The notes: a model not told the origin generated them from the sequence alone. Shown: positions 54,871-63,676, numbered from the stretch's first letter. The stretch: 64,000 bases of DNA from Prevotella multiformis DSM 16608 (GCF_000191065.1 NZ_GL872283.1:887592-951591), one strand, 5' to 3'. A program made the numbers and translations.

Positions 54871-55109
54871 TAACAAAAGACAGCATAGAGGAAGCCTACT
54901 GCTTCTTCCATCAGAAATATCAGGTGTATGCCTTCTCGCACAGTGAACGGCAGAAGGACGATATAGAGTACGCCGTCAGTTCGTATGTGGATTCGATGAA
55001 TCCGGAACTTTATGCGAAGCTGGCAGCAGGGAAGAAGGACTTTCTGCTGACGCATCCGAGGTTTGCGGAAGACATGAAGGAGGCTTTGGAAAAGCTCACC
55101 TTGGAGTGA
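54867..55109 (+). CDS. Small hypothetical protein coupled to NUDIX
   Basis: An 80-residue soluble, charged protein (MITKDSIEEAYCFFHQKYQ.. to ..FAEDMKEALEKLTLE) without recognisable family or membrane segment. Coding status is supported by the ATGA overlap with the NUDIX gene and by clean helix-like composition. Its end overlaps the convergent DUF4230 gene by 14 bp. Confidence 0.72.
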   Translation: MITKDSIEEAYCFFHQKYQVYAFSHSERQKDDIEYAVSSYVDSMNPELYAKLAAGKKDFLLTHPRFAEDMKEALEKLTLE

Positions 55110-55776
55110 TACCCACCCTCACGTGCTTGTAGCCCATGGCCTTCAGGAACTGTGTGAACTGCTGGCGGGCATTCGCCTCCGCTGTCTTTATGTTCTCTGG
55201 GGTCATGCAGCGTGCGAGCATCATCCGGTAGGCGCGGTTGTAGAGTTGCTCACGGTCAGCGGCCGTCCATTTCCCTTTCTCGAAGAAAGAGCGTGATCTG
55301 GCTTCATCGATGAAATCGGTGTCGAGCAGTTCTATGGAGGGGAGCTGGGCCACGACGACACTGTCGTCTTCTATGCGGATCCAGTGCGGCTTCGCCTTAT
55401 GGAGGTCGATGCCTAAGCGGACCGTTCCATAGTAGATGCGGACAAGTTCTGAGTCTGAAAAGAAGCCGCGGCTCACAGTGTCGAGCAGCTCTTCGTCATT
55501 GATGGACAGGAACTCCCACTGTCCGATATCCTGTATCTGCTGTATCTGTGTCGGCGTAATGTCGATGCGCTGGTCGACTGCGACATCTACCTTGTTGGAT
55601 GAGTTCAGCCACAGGAAAAGTCCGATTGCGAGACAGACAAGGGCAAGGAGTATCAGCAGTCGGTTTTTGTAGAGGAACAGGATCGCATGGAAAATCCGGT
55701 GTCTGCCGTGCCTGTCATCCGTCTGCACAGGTCTGGCGATGGTGTTGTCTGGTGTTTCGTGCTTCATCATCATCAT
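55096..55776 (-). CDS. DUF4230 membrane-anchored protein
   Basis: A 226-residue protein. One membrane helix (LLILLALVCLAIGLFLWLNSS, about 39-59) is followed by a DUF4230 domain: QIQQIQDIGQWEFLSINDEELLDT, RIYYGTVRLGIDLHKAKPHWIRIEDDSVVVAQLPSIELLD, then RAYRMMLARCMTPENIKTAEANARQQFTQFLKAMGYKHVRVGI. Function unknown. It is translationally coupled (ATGA) to the upstream DUF4230 lipoprotein, giving a paired operon. The 3' end overlaps the gene on the other strand. Confidence 0.86.
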   Translation of the reverse strand: MMMMKHETPDNTIARPVQTDDRHGRHRIFHAILFLYKNRLLILLALVCLAIGLFLWLNSSNKVDVAVDQRIDITPTQIQQIQDIGQWEFLSINDEELLDTVSRGFFSDSELVRIYYGTVRLGIDLHKAKPHWIRIEDDSVVVAQLPSIELLDTDFIDEARSRSFFEKGKWTAADREQLYNRAYRMMLARCMTPENIKTAEANARQQFTQFLKAMGYKHVRVGITPR

Positions 55777-56441
55777 CCTTTTTCGTTTACTTTAATCAGT
55801 TGCTTCAGGTCGCTGATCGTGAATCTCTTCCGGAAGGATATGGTTATTTCCGAATCCTTGTATCCCATTGCGGTGAAGATCGGAACGAGCTGGCGGGCGG
55901 CACTTGCCTGCACCTGTTCGATGATGCCCATCTGCGGGACGGCATCGATGATCTGCTTTCTCCCTTGTGCTTCGTAACTTGTCAGTTCTGCATCTGAAAA
56001 GTTCCGTCTGGTCAGGGCGACATACTGTCTTACGTCCTTGTGCTCGATTTTCGTTGAGGTCAGAGTGATTTTCGGGTCGGGCAGGGTGATGACGAGCTGT
56101 CTCCCGTTTCTGCGTATGTTCTTTCCGCTGAATCCTGATAGATCTATGTATGCCTTGAGCGTCGCATCCATGGGAATCGCAATGCGTCTTTCTCCCAATG
56201 GGAGATCTATGCTGAAGTCGCGTTTCATGAATGTACCGGACACTTTCATCTCGTCATCGTGTGTGATGATCTTGTGGACATGATACTCTGTGGTGTAAAG
56301 GCGGGAGCATTGCTGCACCTGCGTTACCAGCATGGGGATGGTGTCTACGCCCTTGGGGACCGTCTCTTCTGCTTTCTCCCTGTCCGTGCAGGATGCCGTC
56401 AATATCAGAAGGAGCGATAAGAGGGTGATTATCTGCTTCAT
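55773..56441 (-). CDS. DUF4230 lipoprotein
   Basis: A 222-residue protein starting MKQIITLLSLLLILTASCTD, a lipoprotein signal with lipobox LTASC. The DUF4230 pattern follows (LVTQVQQCSRLYTTEYHVHKIITHDDEMKVSG, ERRIAIPMDATLKAYIDLSGFSGKNIRRNGRQLVITLPDPKITLTSTKIEH, then QMGIIEQVQASAARQLVPIFTAMGYKDSEITISF). The two adjacent DUF4230 proteins have one lipid anchor and one helix anchor, suggesting a paired complex at the membrane; the function is unknown. The longer frame to 56468 is rejected because it lies upstream of the signal peptide. Confidence 0.86.
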   Translation of the reverse strand: MKQIITLLSLLLILTASCTDREKAEETVPKGVDTIPMLVTQVQQCSRLYTTEYHVHKIITHDDEMKVSGTFMKRDFSIDLPLGERRIAIPMDATLKAYIDLSGFSGKNIRRNGRQLVITLPDPKITLTSTKIEHKDVRQYVALTRRNFSDAELTSYEAQGRKQIIDAVPQMGIIEQVQASAARQLVPIFTAMGYKDSEITISFRKRFTISDLKQLIKVNEKG

Positions 56442-56465
56442 ATCTTGCATAATAAATGGACATTG

Positions 56466-56493
56466 CAAATTTACATAAATTTTGCGGAAACAA
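56466..56493 (-). promoter_or_regulatory. Promoter of the DUF4230 pair
   Basis: TAAATTTG (56466-56473) on the minus strand is 25 bp before the first gene; TTG at 56491-56493 lies 17 bp up, a slightly short spacing. Confidence 0.45.
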
Positions 56494-56565
56494 CTGCCAG
56501 TCCGCCGAAGAAAAATGGGTCTTCAGGAAATTGGAGTGATGAGGTCTGGCTCGGGCGTTGATGGC

Positions 56566-56634
56566 TTAGATGAAATATTCTACATTATAGTTTAGATGAA
56601 ATACTCTACATTATAGTTTAGATGAAATATCCCA
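56566..56634 (+). repeat. 26-bp tandem repeat, 2.6 copies
   Basis: TTAGATGAAATAtTCTACAT and onward repeats at 56566, 56592 and (partly) 56618 with a single base change. It directly precedes the dispersed repeat copy 2. Confidence 0.8.
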
Positions 56635-56639
56635 CAGAG

Positions 56640-56920
56640 GCAGGGAGTGAAGGAGGCAAAGACCCTATAACGGAGGCACCGCCGTTGCGTGGAGCAACGG
56701 AATTTATCCGAGCGTTTTATCCGAGCATTTGCCTGTGAAAGTGAAGAATGGCGTTTCTCCTGAAAATAAAAAGCCCTCCGTACGCCACCTCTCTGTCGCT
56801 CTTTTGTGCCGTCGGCACCTCCATGATATTTTTCCCTCTGCTTTCTCCGCTCCTCCGTGTGCCTTATTATGTGGCAGGCTTACTTTATCACTCCCTGTTT
56901 CGGAAGAACAAGAAAAATGT
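56640..56920 (+). repeat. Dispersed repeat, about 260 bp, copy 2 (plus orientation)
   Basis: It matches 20755-21015 reversed, including GGCAAAGACCCTATAACGGAG and the end at CGGAAGAAC. A short extra segment (about 56834-56852, CTGCTTTCTCCGCTCC) is absent from copy 1. One frame continues to 57013 and another encodes a hydrophobic peptide (LLRVPYYVAGLLYHSLF); these look like by-products, not real genes. Confidence 0.75.
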
Positions 56921-57037
56921 TCCCTCCTTATGGAAACCGTCTTCTTGCTACCTGACATCTGTCGGAGACACCTTCGTCCAGTCCCTCCGGTTATCCTGCC
57001 GGATGCCTTATAGTTCCTTTCTTTTTGCGGTTTTTGT

Positions 57038-57068
57038 TTTGTGATTTCATTTTTTTACCCTATCTTTG
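57038..57068 (+). promoter_or_regulatory. Promoter of tsaC-clC
   Basis: TTTG (57038-57041) and a perfect TATCTTTG (57061-57068) are exactly 19 bp apart, the best consensus match on the plus strand; start codon at 57112. Confidence 0.75.
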
Positions 57069-57111
57069 CGTCTGCTTATCATGGCTTGTACAGAATTAGT
57101 AATTACCGGAG

Positions 57112-57681
57112 ATGAAACAGGAAGACGACATCAGGAAAGCGATTGAGGTGATGAGAAAAGGTGGAATTATTCTTTATCCGACAGACACTGTGTGGGGAAT
57201 AGGTTGCGACGCCACCAATGCAGAGGCTGTCGCAAAGGTATATGCCTTAAAGCGAAGGGATGATTCCAAGGCGCTTATCTGTCTGGTAGACTCGGATGAC
57301 CGCCTGCAACGGTATGTGCGCAATGTGCCCGATGTAGCCTGGCAGCTCATCGATGCCGTGGAGAGGCCGACGACACTGATTCTCGACGGTGCTGTGAACC
57401 TTGCCGGCAACCTGATTGCGGAAGACGGGTCTATCGGGATACGCATTACAAAAGAGCCTTTCTCCCATGAACTTTGCTATCGCTTCCAGAAAGCTGTCGT
57501 AAGCACATCTGCGAACATCAGTGGTGAGCCGGCTGCACAGAACTACTGTGACATCTCACAGGAGATTCTCGACGGGGTAGACTATATCTGTGAGTCGAGA
57601 CGGCAGGAGCACAAGCCCCACGTTCCTTCAAGTATCGTGAAGCTGGGGATTGACGGGCAGGTGAAAATCATAAGGAAATAA
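57112..57681 (+). CDS. tsaC: Threonylcarbamoyl-AMP synthase (Sua5/YrdC/YwlC family)
   Basis: A 189-residue YrdC-domain enzyme that makes the TC-AMP intermediate of the universal tRNA modification t6A. Key motifs are GGIILYPTDTVWGIGCDATN (residues 18-37), KRRDDSKALICLVDS and the pair RPTTLIL and STSANISGEPA. It lacks the extra C-terminal Sua5 domain. It is first in an operon with a chloride-channel gene, 12 bp away. Confidence 0.93.
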   Translation: MKQEDDIRKAIEVMRKGGIILYPTDTVWGIGCDATNAEAVAKVYALKRRDDSKALICLVDSDDRLQRYVRNVPDVAWQLIDAVERPTTLILDGAVNLAGNLIAEDGSIGIRITKEPFSHELCYRFQKAVVSTSANISGEPAAQNYCDISQEILDGVDYICESRRQEHKPHVPSSIVKLGIDGQVKIIRK

Positions 57682-57693
57682 TCGAACGGTTAG

Positions 57694-59490
57694 ATGGAGG
57701 TATCTGATAAACTGGGGATCGTCTCTCAATTTGATACTTGGCGCAAGAAGCACGTATCCGACCGTGAGCTGGTTCTGGTACTTGCGTTCGCCGTAGGTTT
57801 CCTTGCCTCACTGGCAGCCTACGTCCTTCATTTTATCATCCATCTGATCGAAGAACTGGTGACCTCCGGCTTCCAGGTGAAGACCATCAACTGGCTGTAT
57901 CTTATCTATCCGGTCGTAGGAATCTGGCTGACAAGCCTGTTCGTGAAGTACATTGTAAGGGACAATATCTCCCATGGCATCACCCGTGTGCTCTATGCCA
58001 TCTCAACGAAACAGTCGCGTCTGAAACCGCACAACACATGGTCGTCCATCGTTGCTTCCGCCATAACCATCGGCTTCGGAGGATCGGTAGGGGCGGAGGC
58101 TCCGATCGTTCTGACGGGTTCGGCCATCGGCAGCAACCTCGGGCGGATCTTCCATCTGGACAACCGTACGCTCATGCTTCTTGTAGGCTGCGGGGCCACG
58201 GCTGCCGTGTCGGGCATCTTCAAGGCGCCGATTGCGGGACTGGTATTTACCCTTGAGGTACTGATGGTAGACCTGACCATGGCCTCGCTCCTTCCCATTC
58301 TCATCGCCTCCGTTACGGCAACGTGCTTCTCCTATTTCTTTACGGGCGGGGCTGCGATGTACCGTTTTCAGATGGATTATCTTTGGGGACTCGACCGTGT
58401 CCCTCCGACAATCCTGCTGGGCATCGCCTGCGGATTCCTCTCCCTCTATTTCATGCGTATGATGTCGTGGTGTGAGAATGGATACGGGAAGCTGTCCTCG
58501 CGTCCTTACCTGAAACTCCTCGTCGGAGGGCTGGTGCTCTCCCCGCTGATCTTTCTCTTTCCGTCTCTTTACGGTGAGGGATACAGCAGCCTCGGACTGT
58601 TCATTGAAGGAAAGACCGAAGCCGACTGGATGCAGGTGATGAGCGGTTCCATGTTCGCAGGACAGACAAAGCTCCTCGTCCTATATGTCGGACTTGTGAT
58701 GATGACGAAAGTCTTTGCGACCAGTGCGACGAACGGGGCCGGAGGATGCGGCGGAACCTTCGCCCCGGCTCTGTTCATCGGCGGGTTCGGGGGATTCTTC
58801 TTTGCGCGCCTGTGGAACATGCAGCAGCTGGGAGTCTATATACCTGAAAAGAACTTCACGCTTTATGGCATGGCAGCCGTCATGGCGGCCGTCATGCATG
58901 CGCCGTTGACAGGCATTTTCCTCATCGCCGAACTGACCGGAGGATACCAGCTTTTCATTCCGCTGATCATCGTGACAATCAGCTCTTACCTCACGATCAA
59001 CATCTTCGAGCATCACAGCATCTACGCCGTACGCCTGGCGAAACAGGGGAAACTTCTCACACATCATACTGACAGATCCATCCTCACGCTGATGAGCATG
59101 GACAAGATCATCGACCGCGATTTCACATCGGTACATCCTGACATGGAGATGGGGCAGCTCGTACATGCACTCAGTGCGAGCCGTAACGATTACATCCCGG
59201 TACTGAATGACAGTGGCAACCTTCTCGGCGAGATAGACATCAATCAACTCCGTTATATCATTTTCCGGACGGAACTTTATCATCGTTTCCATGTAAGTCA
59301 GCTGATGACACCTCCTGCCGCCACGCTTGGCGTGAACGACCCGATGGAAGACGTGATGAAGACCTTTGACCGTACCGGGGCACAGAACCTGCCGGTCGTG
59401 AGCGTAGACGGACAACTGATAGGATATATCTCCAGAACGCATCTGTATAGTATGTACCGCCAGCTGGTGGCTGACTTCAGTGCGGAATAA
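57694..59490 (+). CDS. ClC-family chloride channel/antiporter with CBS domains
   Basis: A 598-residue protein. The ClC membrane core of about ten or more helices spans residues 25-440, with GGSVGAEAPIVLTGSAIGSNLGR carrying the gating Glu region (the usual GxEGP reads GAEAP here) and KAPIAGLVFTLEVL after it. NGAGGCGGTFAPALFIGGFGGFFFA is the second ClC motif. Two CBS domains close the protein (VHPDMEMGQLVHALSASRNDYIPVLNDSGNLLGEIDI and QLMTPPAATLGVNDPMEDVMKTFDRTGAQNLPVVSVDGQLIGYISR), which bind adenylates and regulate gating. The role is chloride/proton exchange or acid resistance, inferred. Confidence 0.93.
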   Translation: MEVSDKLGIVSQFDTWRKKHVSDRELVLVLAFAVGFLASLAAYVLHFIIHLIEELVTSGFQVKTINWLYLIYPVVGIWLTSLFVKYIVRDNISHGITRVLYAISTKQSRLKPHNTWSSIVASAITIGFGGSVGAEAPIVLTGSAIGSNLGRIFHLDNRTLMLLVGCGATAAVSGIFKAPIAGLVFTLEVLMVDLTMASLLPILIASVTATCFSYFFTGGAAMYRFQMDYLWGLDRVPPTILLGIACGFLSLYFMRMMSWCENGYGKLSSRPYLKLLVGGLVLSPLIFLFPSLYGEGYSSLGLFIEGKTEADWMQVMSGSMFAGQTKLLVLYVGLVMMTKVFATSATNGAGGCGGTFAPALFIGGFGGFFFARLWNMQQLGVYIPEKNFTLYGMAAVMAAVMHAPLTGIFLIAELTGGYQLFIPLIIVTISSYLTINIFEHHSIYAVRLAKQGKLLTHHTDRSILTLMSMDKIIDRDFTSVHPDMEMGQLVHALSASRNDYIPVLNDSGNLLGEIDINQLRYIIFRTELYHRFHVSQLMTPPAATLGVNDPMEDVMKTFDRTGAQNLPVVSVDGQLIGYISRTHLYSMYRQLVADFSAE

Positions 59491-59581
59491 TTCCTGACTA
59501 CTGTCGATGCCGTCTCCGGTCTGTCCTCCCCATTGGAAGAAGCGGGTACGGTGTTCTCAATGATTTAAATCCTCAAAGACA

Positions 59582-60595
59582 ATGAAAAAAGAAGATATAC
59601 GGATTGTGTTCATGGGCACTCCAGAGTTTGCCGTGGAGTCTCTGAAGGCATTGGTGGAGAACGGATACAATGTCGTAGCCGTTGTCACACAGCCGGATAA
59701 GCCCGTCGGCCGCCATCAGGACACGTTGCAGCCATCTGCCGTAAAGCGGTATGCCGTAGAATGCGGACTGCCTGTCCTCCAGCCCGTGAAGATGAAGGAT
59801 CCGGTCTTCATGGAGCAGCTGCGGGCTTATAAGGCTGATTTACAGGTGGTGGTAGCTTTTCGGATGCTGCCGGAAGCCGTGTGGGCTATGCCCCGGTTCG
59901 GTACGTTTAATGTGCATGCCGCTTTGCTTCCACAATATCGCGGGGCCGCCCCGATCAACTGGGCGGTCATCAACGGAGAGACGGAAACCGGCGTGACGAC
60001 TTTCTTCCTTGACAAGGATATTGATACCGGGAGGATCATTCTCCAGAAGCCCTTCCCTATACCTGATACGGCTGATGTAGAATATGTCTACGACGGTCTG
60101 ATGTATTTAGGGGCGGAGGCTGCCATGGAGACCGTCGACCTCATTGCATCCAGACTGCCGGAAAAAGCCTTGGGAGAAGCAGGATTCCGCCATATCCTCG
60201 ACGGAGTCAGCAGACCGCAGCCATGTGCAGGGATTGATCTTCATCCTGCCCCCAAGATATTCAAGGAGACCTGTGAAATATGCTGGCAGCAGCCTTCCAA
60301 GAAGATCTATGACTTCATACGCGGGCTCAGTCCGTATCCCGGTGCATGGAGTGTGCTCCATGCCGTTGAGGGAGAAGAGGGAAAGGCGATTCCCATTAAG
60401 ATTTTCAAGACTGCCGGGACGGACCGGAAGAGCCTTGCACCCGGCGGCATGCTCATCGTTGAAAGGAACCGTCTTTATGTCAGTACGGCAGACCGTCTCC
60501 TCGAACTTCTCGATGTACAGCTGGCGGGAAAGCGACGGATGGATGTAAAGGCTTTCCTTAACGGCTTTAAGGATATTGACGGATACAGGTTCTGA
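59582..60595 (+). CDS. fmt: Methionyl-tRNA formyltransferase
   Basis: A 337-residue enzyme that formylates initiator Met-tRNA. Its N-terminal half is the formyl-transferase fold with RIVFMGTPEFAVESLKAL, the catalytic-region FNVHAALLPQYRGAAPINWAVINGETETGVTTFFLDKDIDTGRI (His and Asp of the active site) and a C-terminal OB domain with PYPGAWSVLHAVEGEEGKAIPIKIF. Length and motif order are typical. It is 91 bp after the ClC gene. Confidence 0.97.
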   Translation: MKKEDIRIVFMGTPEFAVESLKALVENGYNVVAVVTQPDKPVGRHQDTLQPSAVKRYAVECGLPVLQPVKMKDPVFMEQLRAYKADLQVVVAFRMLPEAVWAMPRFGTFNVHAALLPQYRGAAPINWAVINGETETGVTTFFLDKDIDTGRIILQKPFPIPDTADVEYVYDGLMYLGAEAAMETVDLIASRLPEKALGEAGFRHILDGVSRPQPCAGIDLHPAPKIFKETCEICWQQPSKKIYDFIRGLSPYPGAWSVLHAVEGEEGKAIPIKIFKTAGTDRKSLAPGGMLIVERNRLYVSTADRLLELLDVQLAGKRRMDVKAFLNGFKDIDGYRF

Positions 60596-60675
60596 CTTTC
60601 TTCCCGGCGCAGCCCTTGTCCGAGCCGGGATTCCGAACCGTTTTCTTGCCGTCTGCCTTTCACTTTATACATATC

Positions 60676-60694
60676 GGTTCTTCCGTCAAATGGG
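60676..60694 (+). repeat. Orphan copy of the 600-bp-element end motif
   Basis: GGTTCTTCCGTCAAATGGG differs at two or three positions from the end motif GGTTCTTCnGTTAAATGCG and lies 277 bp upstream of copy B in the same orientation. It could be a relic end or a hitchhiking half-site. Confidence 0.5.
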
Positions 60695-60952
60695 CAGACA
60701 GGTGTTGTGTAACTGCATGGGGGATCGGAAAAGCCCTGCTGACTTCAAAGGGACGGTTCTGACTGCCAGCAGGCTGTAGATGCCGATTTTCCTTGTCAGC
60801 GAGTCTTGCAGAGGTTTCCGTATAGCTTTGGCATGAAATGGTGCTGGATAGCCGGATCCAGACAGCCCCTTTCCCAATACCTGTATTCATGCCCTCCGAT
60901 AAGACGTAAATCGCCCATGTGCGGTTTCGTTTAAGAAGATAATTCCGTTTTG

Positions 60953-61552
60953 GGTTCTTCTGTTAAATGCGTAGATTGGAAGGATAAAGGCTTATGCACT
61001 TGCATGGTATGACTGTCCAGAATCAGATGGTTTTACAAAAAGGAAGGTAAACTACAAAGAAAAATGCAGGAAAGGAAAATTGATGCGATGCCTGTCCATC
61101 GGCCTGTCTTTCCGTCTTCTACAGACAACCCCATCCCTATATCACCGGTGTCTGTAAACTGTTTTCATGCAACCAAAGCCGAAACAGGCTCTTCTGACTT
61201 CTGAAAGATGCCTGATCGACTTGCAATCGATGCTCTTTCAGCGTGTTACCAACGCCCTTTTGAAGTCCAATCAGGCACCTTTTACGAACGGTTTAATAAC
61301 CATTTGATTGACTGCTGATTACCAACTTGCTTTCTACACGTGTCTTTTTTATTTGCAGATGATTCGTTTGAAATTATATAATGGTTTTTCAATATCTCAT
61401 CTTTGTTTCCGACATATTAAATTGGAAAGTTTTTTATCAGGAGATGATGACAGAATAGCCAGTTGACTGTCTTGGCTGTTTTTTTAATGAATAACTTCGG
61501 TTCTTCTGTTAAAGCTATGCGAAAAAGCATCCGCGCATTTAACGGAAGAACT
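60953..61552 (+). mobile_element. 600-bp repeat element with terminal inverted repeats, copy B
   Basis: It starts GGTTCTTCTGTTAAATGCG and ends with the inverted CGCATTTAACGGAAGAACT, about 17 of 19 terminal positions paired. It aligns with copy A over its whole length (shared blocks GGCTTATGCACTTGCA.GGTA, GCCTGTCTTTCCG.CTTCTA, CTTTCAGCGTGTTACCAACG, ATTTGCAG). The 3' hairpin is followed by TCGTTTTTTT at 61552-61561. No ORF of note and no transposase, so MITE-like if mobile. Confidence 0.75.
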
Positions 61553-62350
61553 CGTTTTTTTGGGGAGGGAGTGTATAAACTCGTCCCCAGCTGAAGACGG
61601 TCGTCATTTGTAGAGAACAACCGCTGCCAAAGAGTTGATTACTCGATGACAGCGGTTGTTCTGATGTTTACGAGGGCTTGAAACGGTCAATAGGGAAGGA
61701 GGTTTTTCTGCCCCCGAGTTTTGATACACCTTCCTGGATGAATAATTCCTGCCGCCATGATGTCTCCCCGGCAGCAGGCCTGTCCCATTCCTGCGACATG
61801 TTATGATCGTGCGGGTCGTCAACACGATAGGTGTTTGCCGGCAGCTCCACACGTGATGGGCAACCGACACGGCTGCTTGGAGCGGAAAGCCGCACCTGCT
61901 CCTGTCACTGTCCAACATGACAAGCTGCTGATGAAGGACTTGCACAGGAAAGGCGCACCGGACAGCACAGGCGTTTGCAGGGCTCGCATTCTTATAAATA
62001 AATTATGGTGGCATTTGGCGAGTATTACAAGTCTCTACCTTCATTCCTATCCATTCAGTTAACGAAAGAGCCTTATAATAGACAAGCGTCGTGCCTCTAT
62101 ATAATAATAGGTGGAACATAGTGCCCCCCTCCGGTCTGGCAAAGATAATCCCCACGTTTCATTCTATTCGAAGCATACGGCGGTCTGACAGTTTGAACAG
62201 TCTTCGCAGTACTTCCATCAGATTTCATCAAGCCAATCCCGCACACCTCGTTTTTTTCATCTGTTTTGATAACATATTGTTCTTTAACGCTTGCTTTATG
62301 TCATTATTGCTCACAATAGGGGGTGTTGTGCACATTTTTCCTCAAAAACA

Positions 62351-62382
62351 TTTGGCGGTTTCATTATTTTTTTATTACTTTG
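62351..62382 (+). promoter_or_regulatory. Promoter of ompA
   Basis: TTTG (62351-62354) and TTACTTTG (62375-62382) are 20 bp apart; one mismatch at the second base of the -7 box. A 62-bp A/T-rich leader follows. Confidence 0.6.
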
Positions 62383-62444
62383 CAGCCGATTAAGAATGTT
62401 GATTCTATAATTTATATTATAAATATTAATTAATTCAGAGAGAA

Positions 62445-63590
62445 ATGAAAAAGTTAGTTTTAATGTTGGCTGCAGCCTCTATGGCTGCTTCTGTATCTGC
62501 TCAGACAGTTGCAGAGAGCAAGACATTCGACAACATCTACGTAGGTATTAACGGTGGTGTTGCAACAAAGACAACAGGTCACAAGTGGTTGAGCGACCTC
62601 GACCCTAATGCAGGTATCCGTGTCGGCCGCTACTTCACTCCGGTGTTCGGTCTGGCTGTTGAGGGTAACGCATACTTCTCAAACAAGCCTTGGGGTTCAA
62701 CAGGTACTGCCGTTCGCGCTACAAACGTCAGCCTGCTCGGTACTGTAAACCTGAGCAACTGGTTCGGCGGCTACAAGGGTGAGCCACGTGCATTCGAGGT
62801 AAGCGCACTCTACGGTCTCGGCTGGGCACACGTGTTCACAAGCGACAAGGCTTTCAAGGAGCTTACTTCCGGTCAGCGTAACCGTATGACTTCCAAGGCT
62901 GCTCTTGACTTCGCTTTCAACTTCGGTTCAGAGAAGCAGTGGCAGGTATATGTTGAGCCGTCAATCAACTTCGCTTTCCTGGGTCAGGCTGCAAAGAAGC
63001 ACCTTGTAGTCGATCCCGCTAATCCTGGGAAGACGTATTATGCTGACTATACTAATGACTACAACTACAAGGCAGGTTCCAATGCAGGTCAGCCAGCTTA
63101 CAACATCAACAACTCATTTGTACAGCTGAATGCAGGTCTCGTTTACAAGTTCAAGAACTCTAACGGTACTCACAACTTCACAATCGTTACTCCGCGTGAC
63201 CAGGCTGAAATCGATGCTCTGAACGCTCAGATCAACGAGCTCCGCAACCGCAAGCCAGAGGTTATCACCAAGGAGGTTGTCAAGGAAGTTCCGGCCGTTA
63301 AGGAGTTCACCGTTTCCGACCTCGTATTCGTAACATTCGCACAGGGCAAGTATGCTCTTACAAACGACGCTAAGTCTGCTTTGAACAACATCAAGGAAGG
63401 CTCTCACGTTCAGGTTGTAGGTACTGCTTCTCCAGAGGGTTCTAAGGAAATCAACGACCGTCTGTCTCAGGCTCGTGCCGATGTAGTTGCTGACTACCTC
63501 AAGGCTCGTGGCGTGAATGTTGACGAGGCTACTGGTAAGGGCGTACAGGGTACGACTTCTAACCGTCTTGCTGTTGTTTACGTAAAGTAA
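62445..63590 (+). CDS. OmpA-family outer membrane protein
   Basis: A 381-residue porin. The signal peptide is MKKLVLMLAAASMAASVSAQ. The N-terminal barrel has repeated amphipathic beta-strands (NIYVGINGGVATKTTGHKW, FGLAVEGNAYFS, WQVYVEPSINFAFLG, FVQLNAGLVYKF). A coiled/Pro-rich linker (EIDALNAQINELRNRKPEVITKEVVKEVPAV) leads to the peptidoglycan-binding OmpA C-terminal domain (VTFAQGKYALTNDAKSALNNI, VVGTASPEGSKEINDRLSQARADVVADYL). Codon use is more restricted than neighbouring genes, fitting very high expression. It likely anchors the outer membrane to peptidoglycan. Confidence 0.95.
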   Translation: MKKLVLMLAAASMAASVSAQTVAESKTFDNIYVGINGGVATKTTGHKWLSDLDPNAGIRVGRYFTPVFGLAVEGNAYFSNKPWGSTGTAVRATNVSLLGTVNLSNWFGGYKGEPRAFEVSALYGLGWAHVFTSDKAFKELTSGQRNRMTSKAALDFAFNFGSEKQWQVYVEPSINFAFLGQAAKKHLVVDPANPGKTYYADYTNDYNYKAGSNAGQPAYNINNSFVQLNAGLVYKFKNSNGTHNFTIVTPRDQAEIDALNAQINELRNRKPEVITKEVVKEVPAVKEFTVSDLVFVTFAQGKYALTNDAKSALNNIKEGSHVQVVGTASPEGSKEINDRLSQARADVVADYLKARGVNVDEATGKGVQGTTSNRLAVVYVK

Positions 63591-63640
63591 TCTGAAGCAA
63601 CTGGTCAAGGAGGTTTATCCTTCCGACAGAATAACTATCG

Positions 63641-63676
63641 GGGATGCATCTTGTGGGATGCATCCCTTTTCTTTTT
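63641..63676 (+). terminator. Rho-independent terminator of ompA
   Basis: A perfect 10-bp stem GGGATGCATC / GATGCATCCC with a 6-nt loop, then TTTTCTTTTT; 51 bp after the ompA stop. Confidence 0.92.

Larger units (their letters stand above)
56494..57037. other. Intergenic gap with a 26-bp tandem repeat and a dispersed repeat copy
   Basis: Between the DUF4230 promoter and the tsaC promoter no gene is supported. It carries the 26-bp repeat (56566-56634) and copy 2 of the 260-bp dispersed repeat (56640-56920). Open frames in the latter are discussed under the repeat. Confidence 0.55.
60596..62350. other. 1.8-kb repeat-rich intergenic gap
   Basis: No gene is supported. It contains an orphan end motif at 60676-60694, the 600-bp element copy B (60953-61552), and a degenerate stretch near 61806-61880 that resembles the GGTGACGGGCATCAACAC units. 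Between 61560 and 62350 I see only small unconvincing frames. Confidence 0.6.

Noticed and set aside
56748..57044. Hydrophobic 98-residue protein in the dispersed repeat
   Set aside because: It begins inside the repeat, has no promoter or leader, and the frame is not the one kept open in both copies.
61806..61880. Fifth GGTGACGGGCATCAACAC array
   Set aside because: CAACAC, GGTG and CGACAC steps are visible, but the spacing is 18-27 bp and not constant, so it is only noted as degenerate.
63114..63608. Antisense frame in ompA
   Set aside because: It is produced by the biased codon use of ompA and has no motif or promoter.
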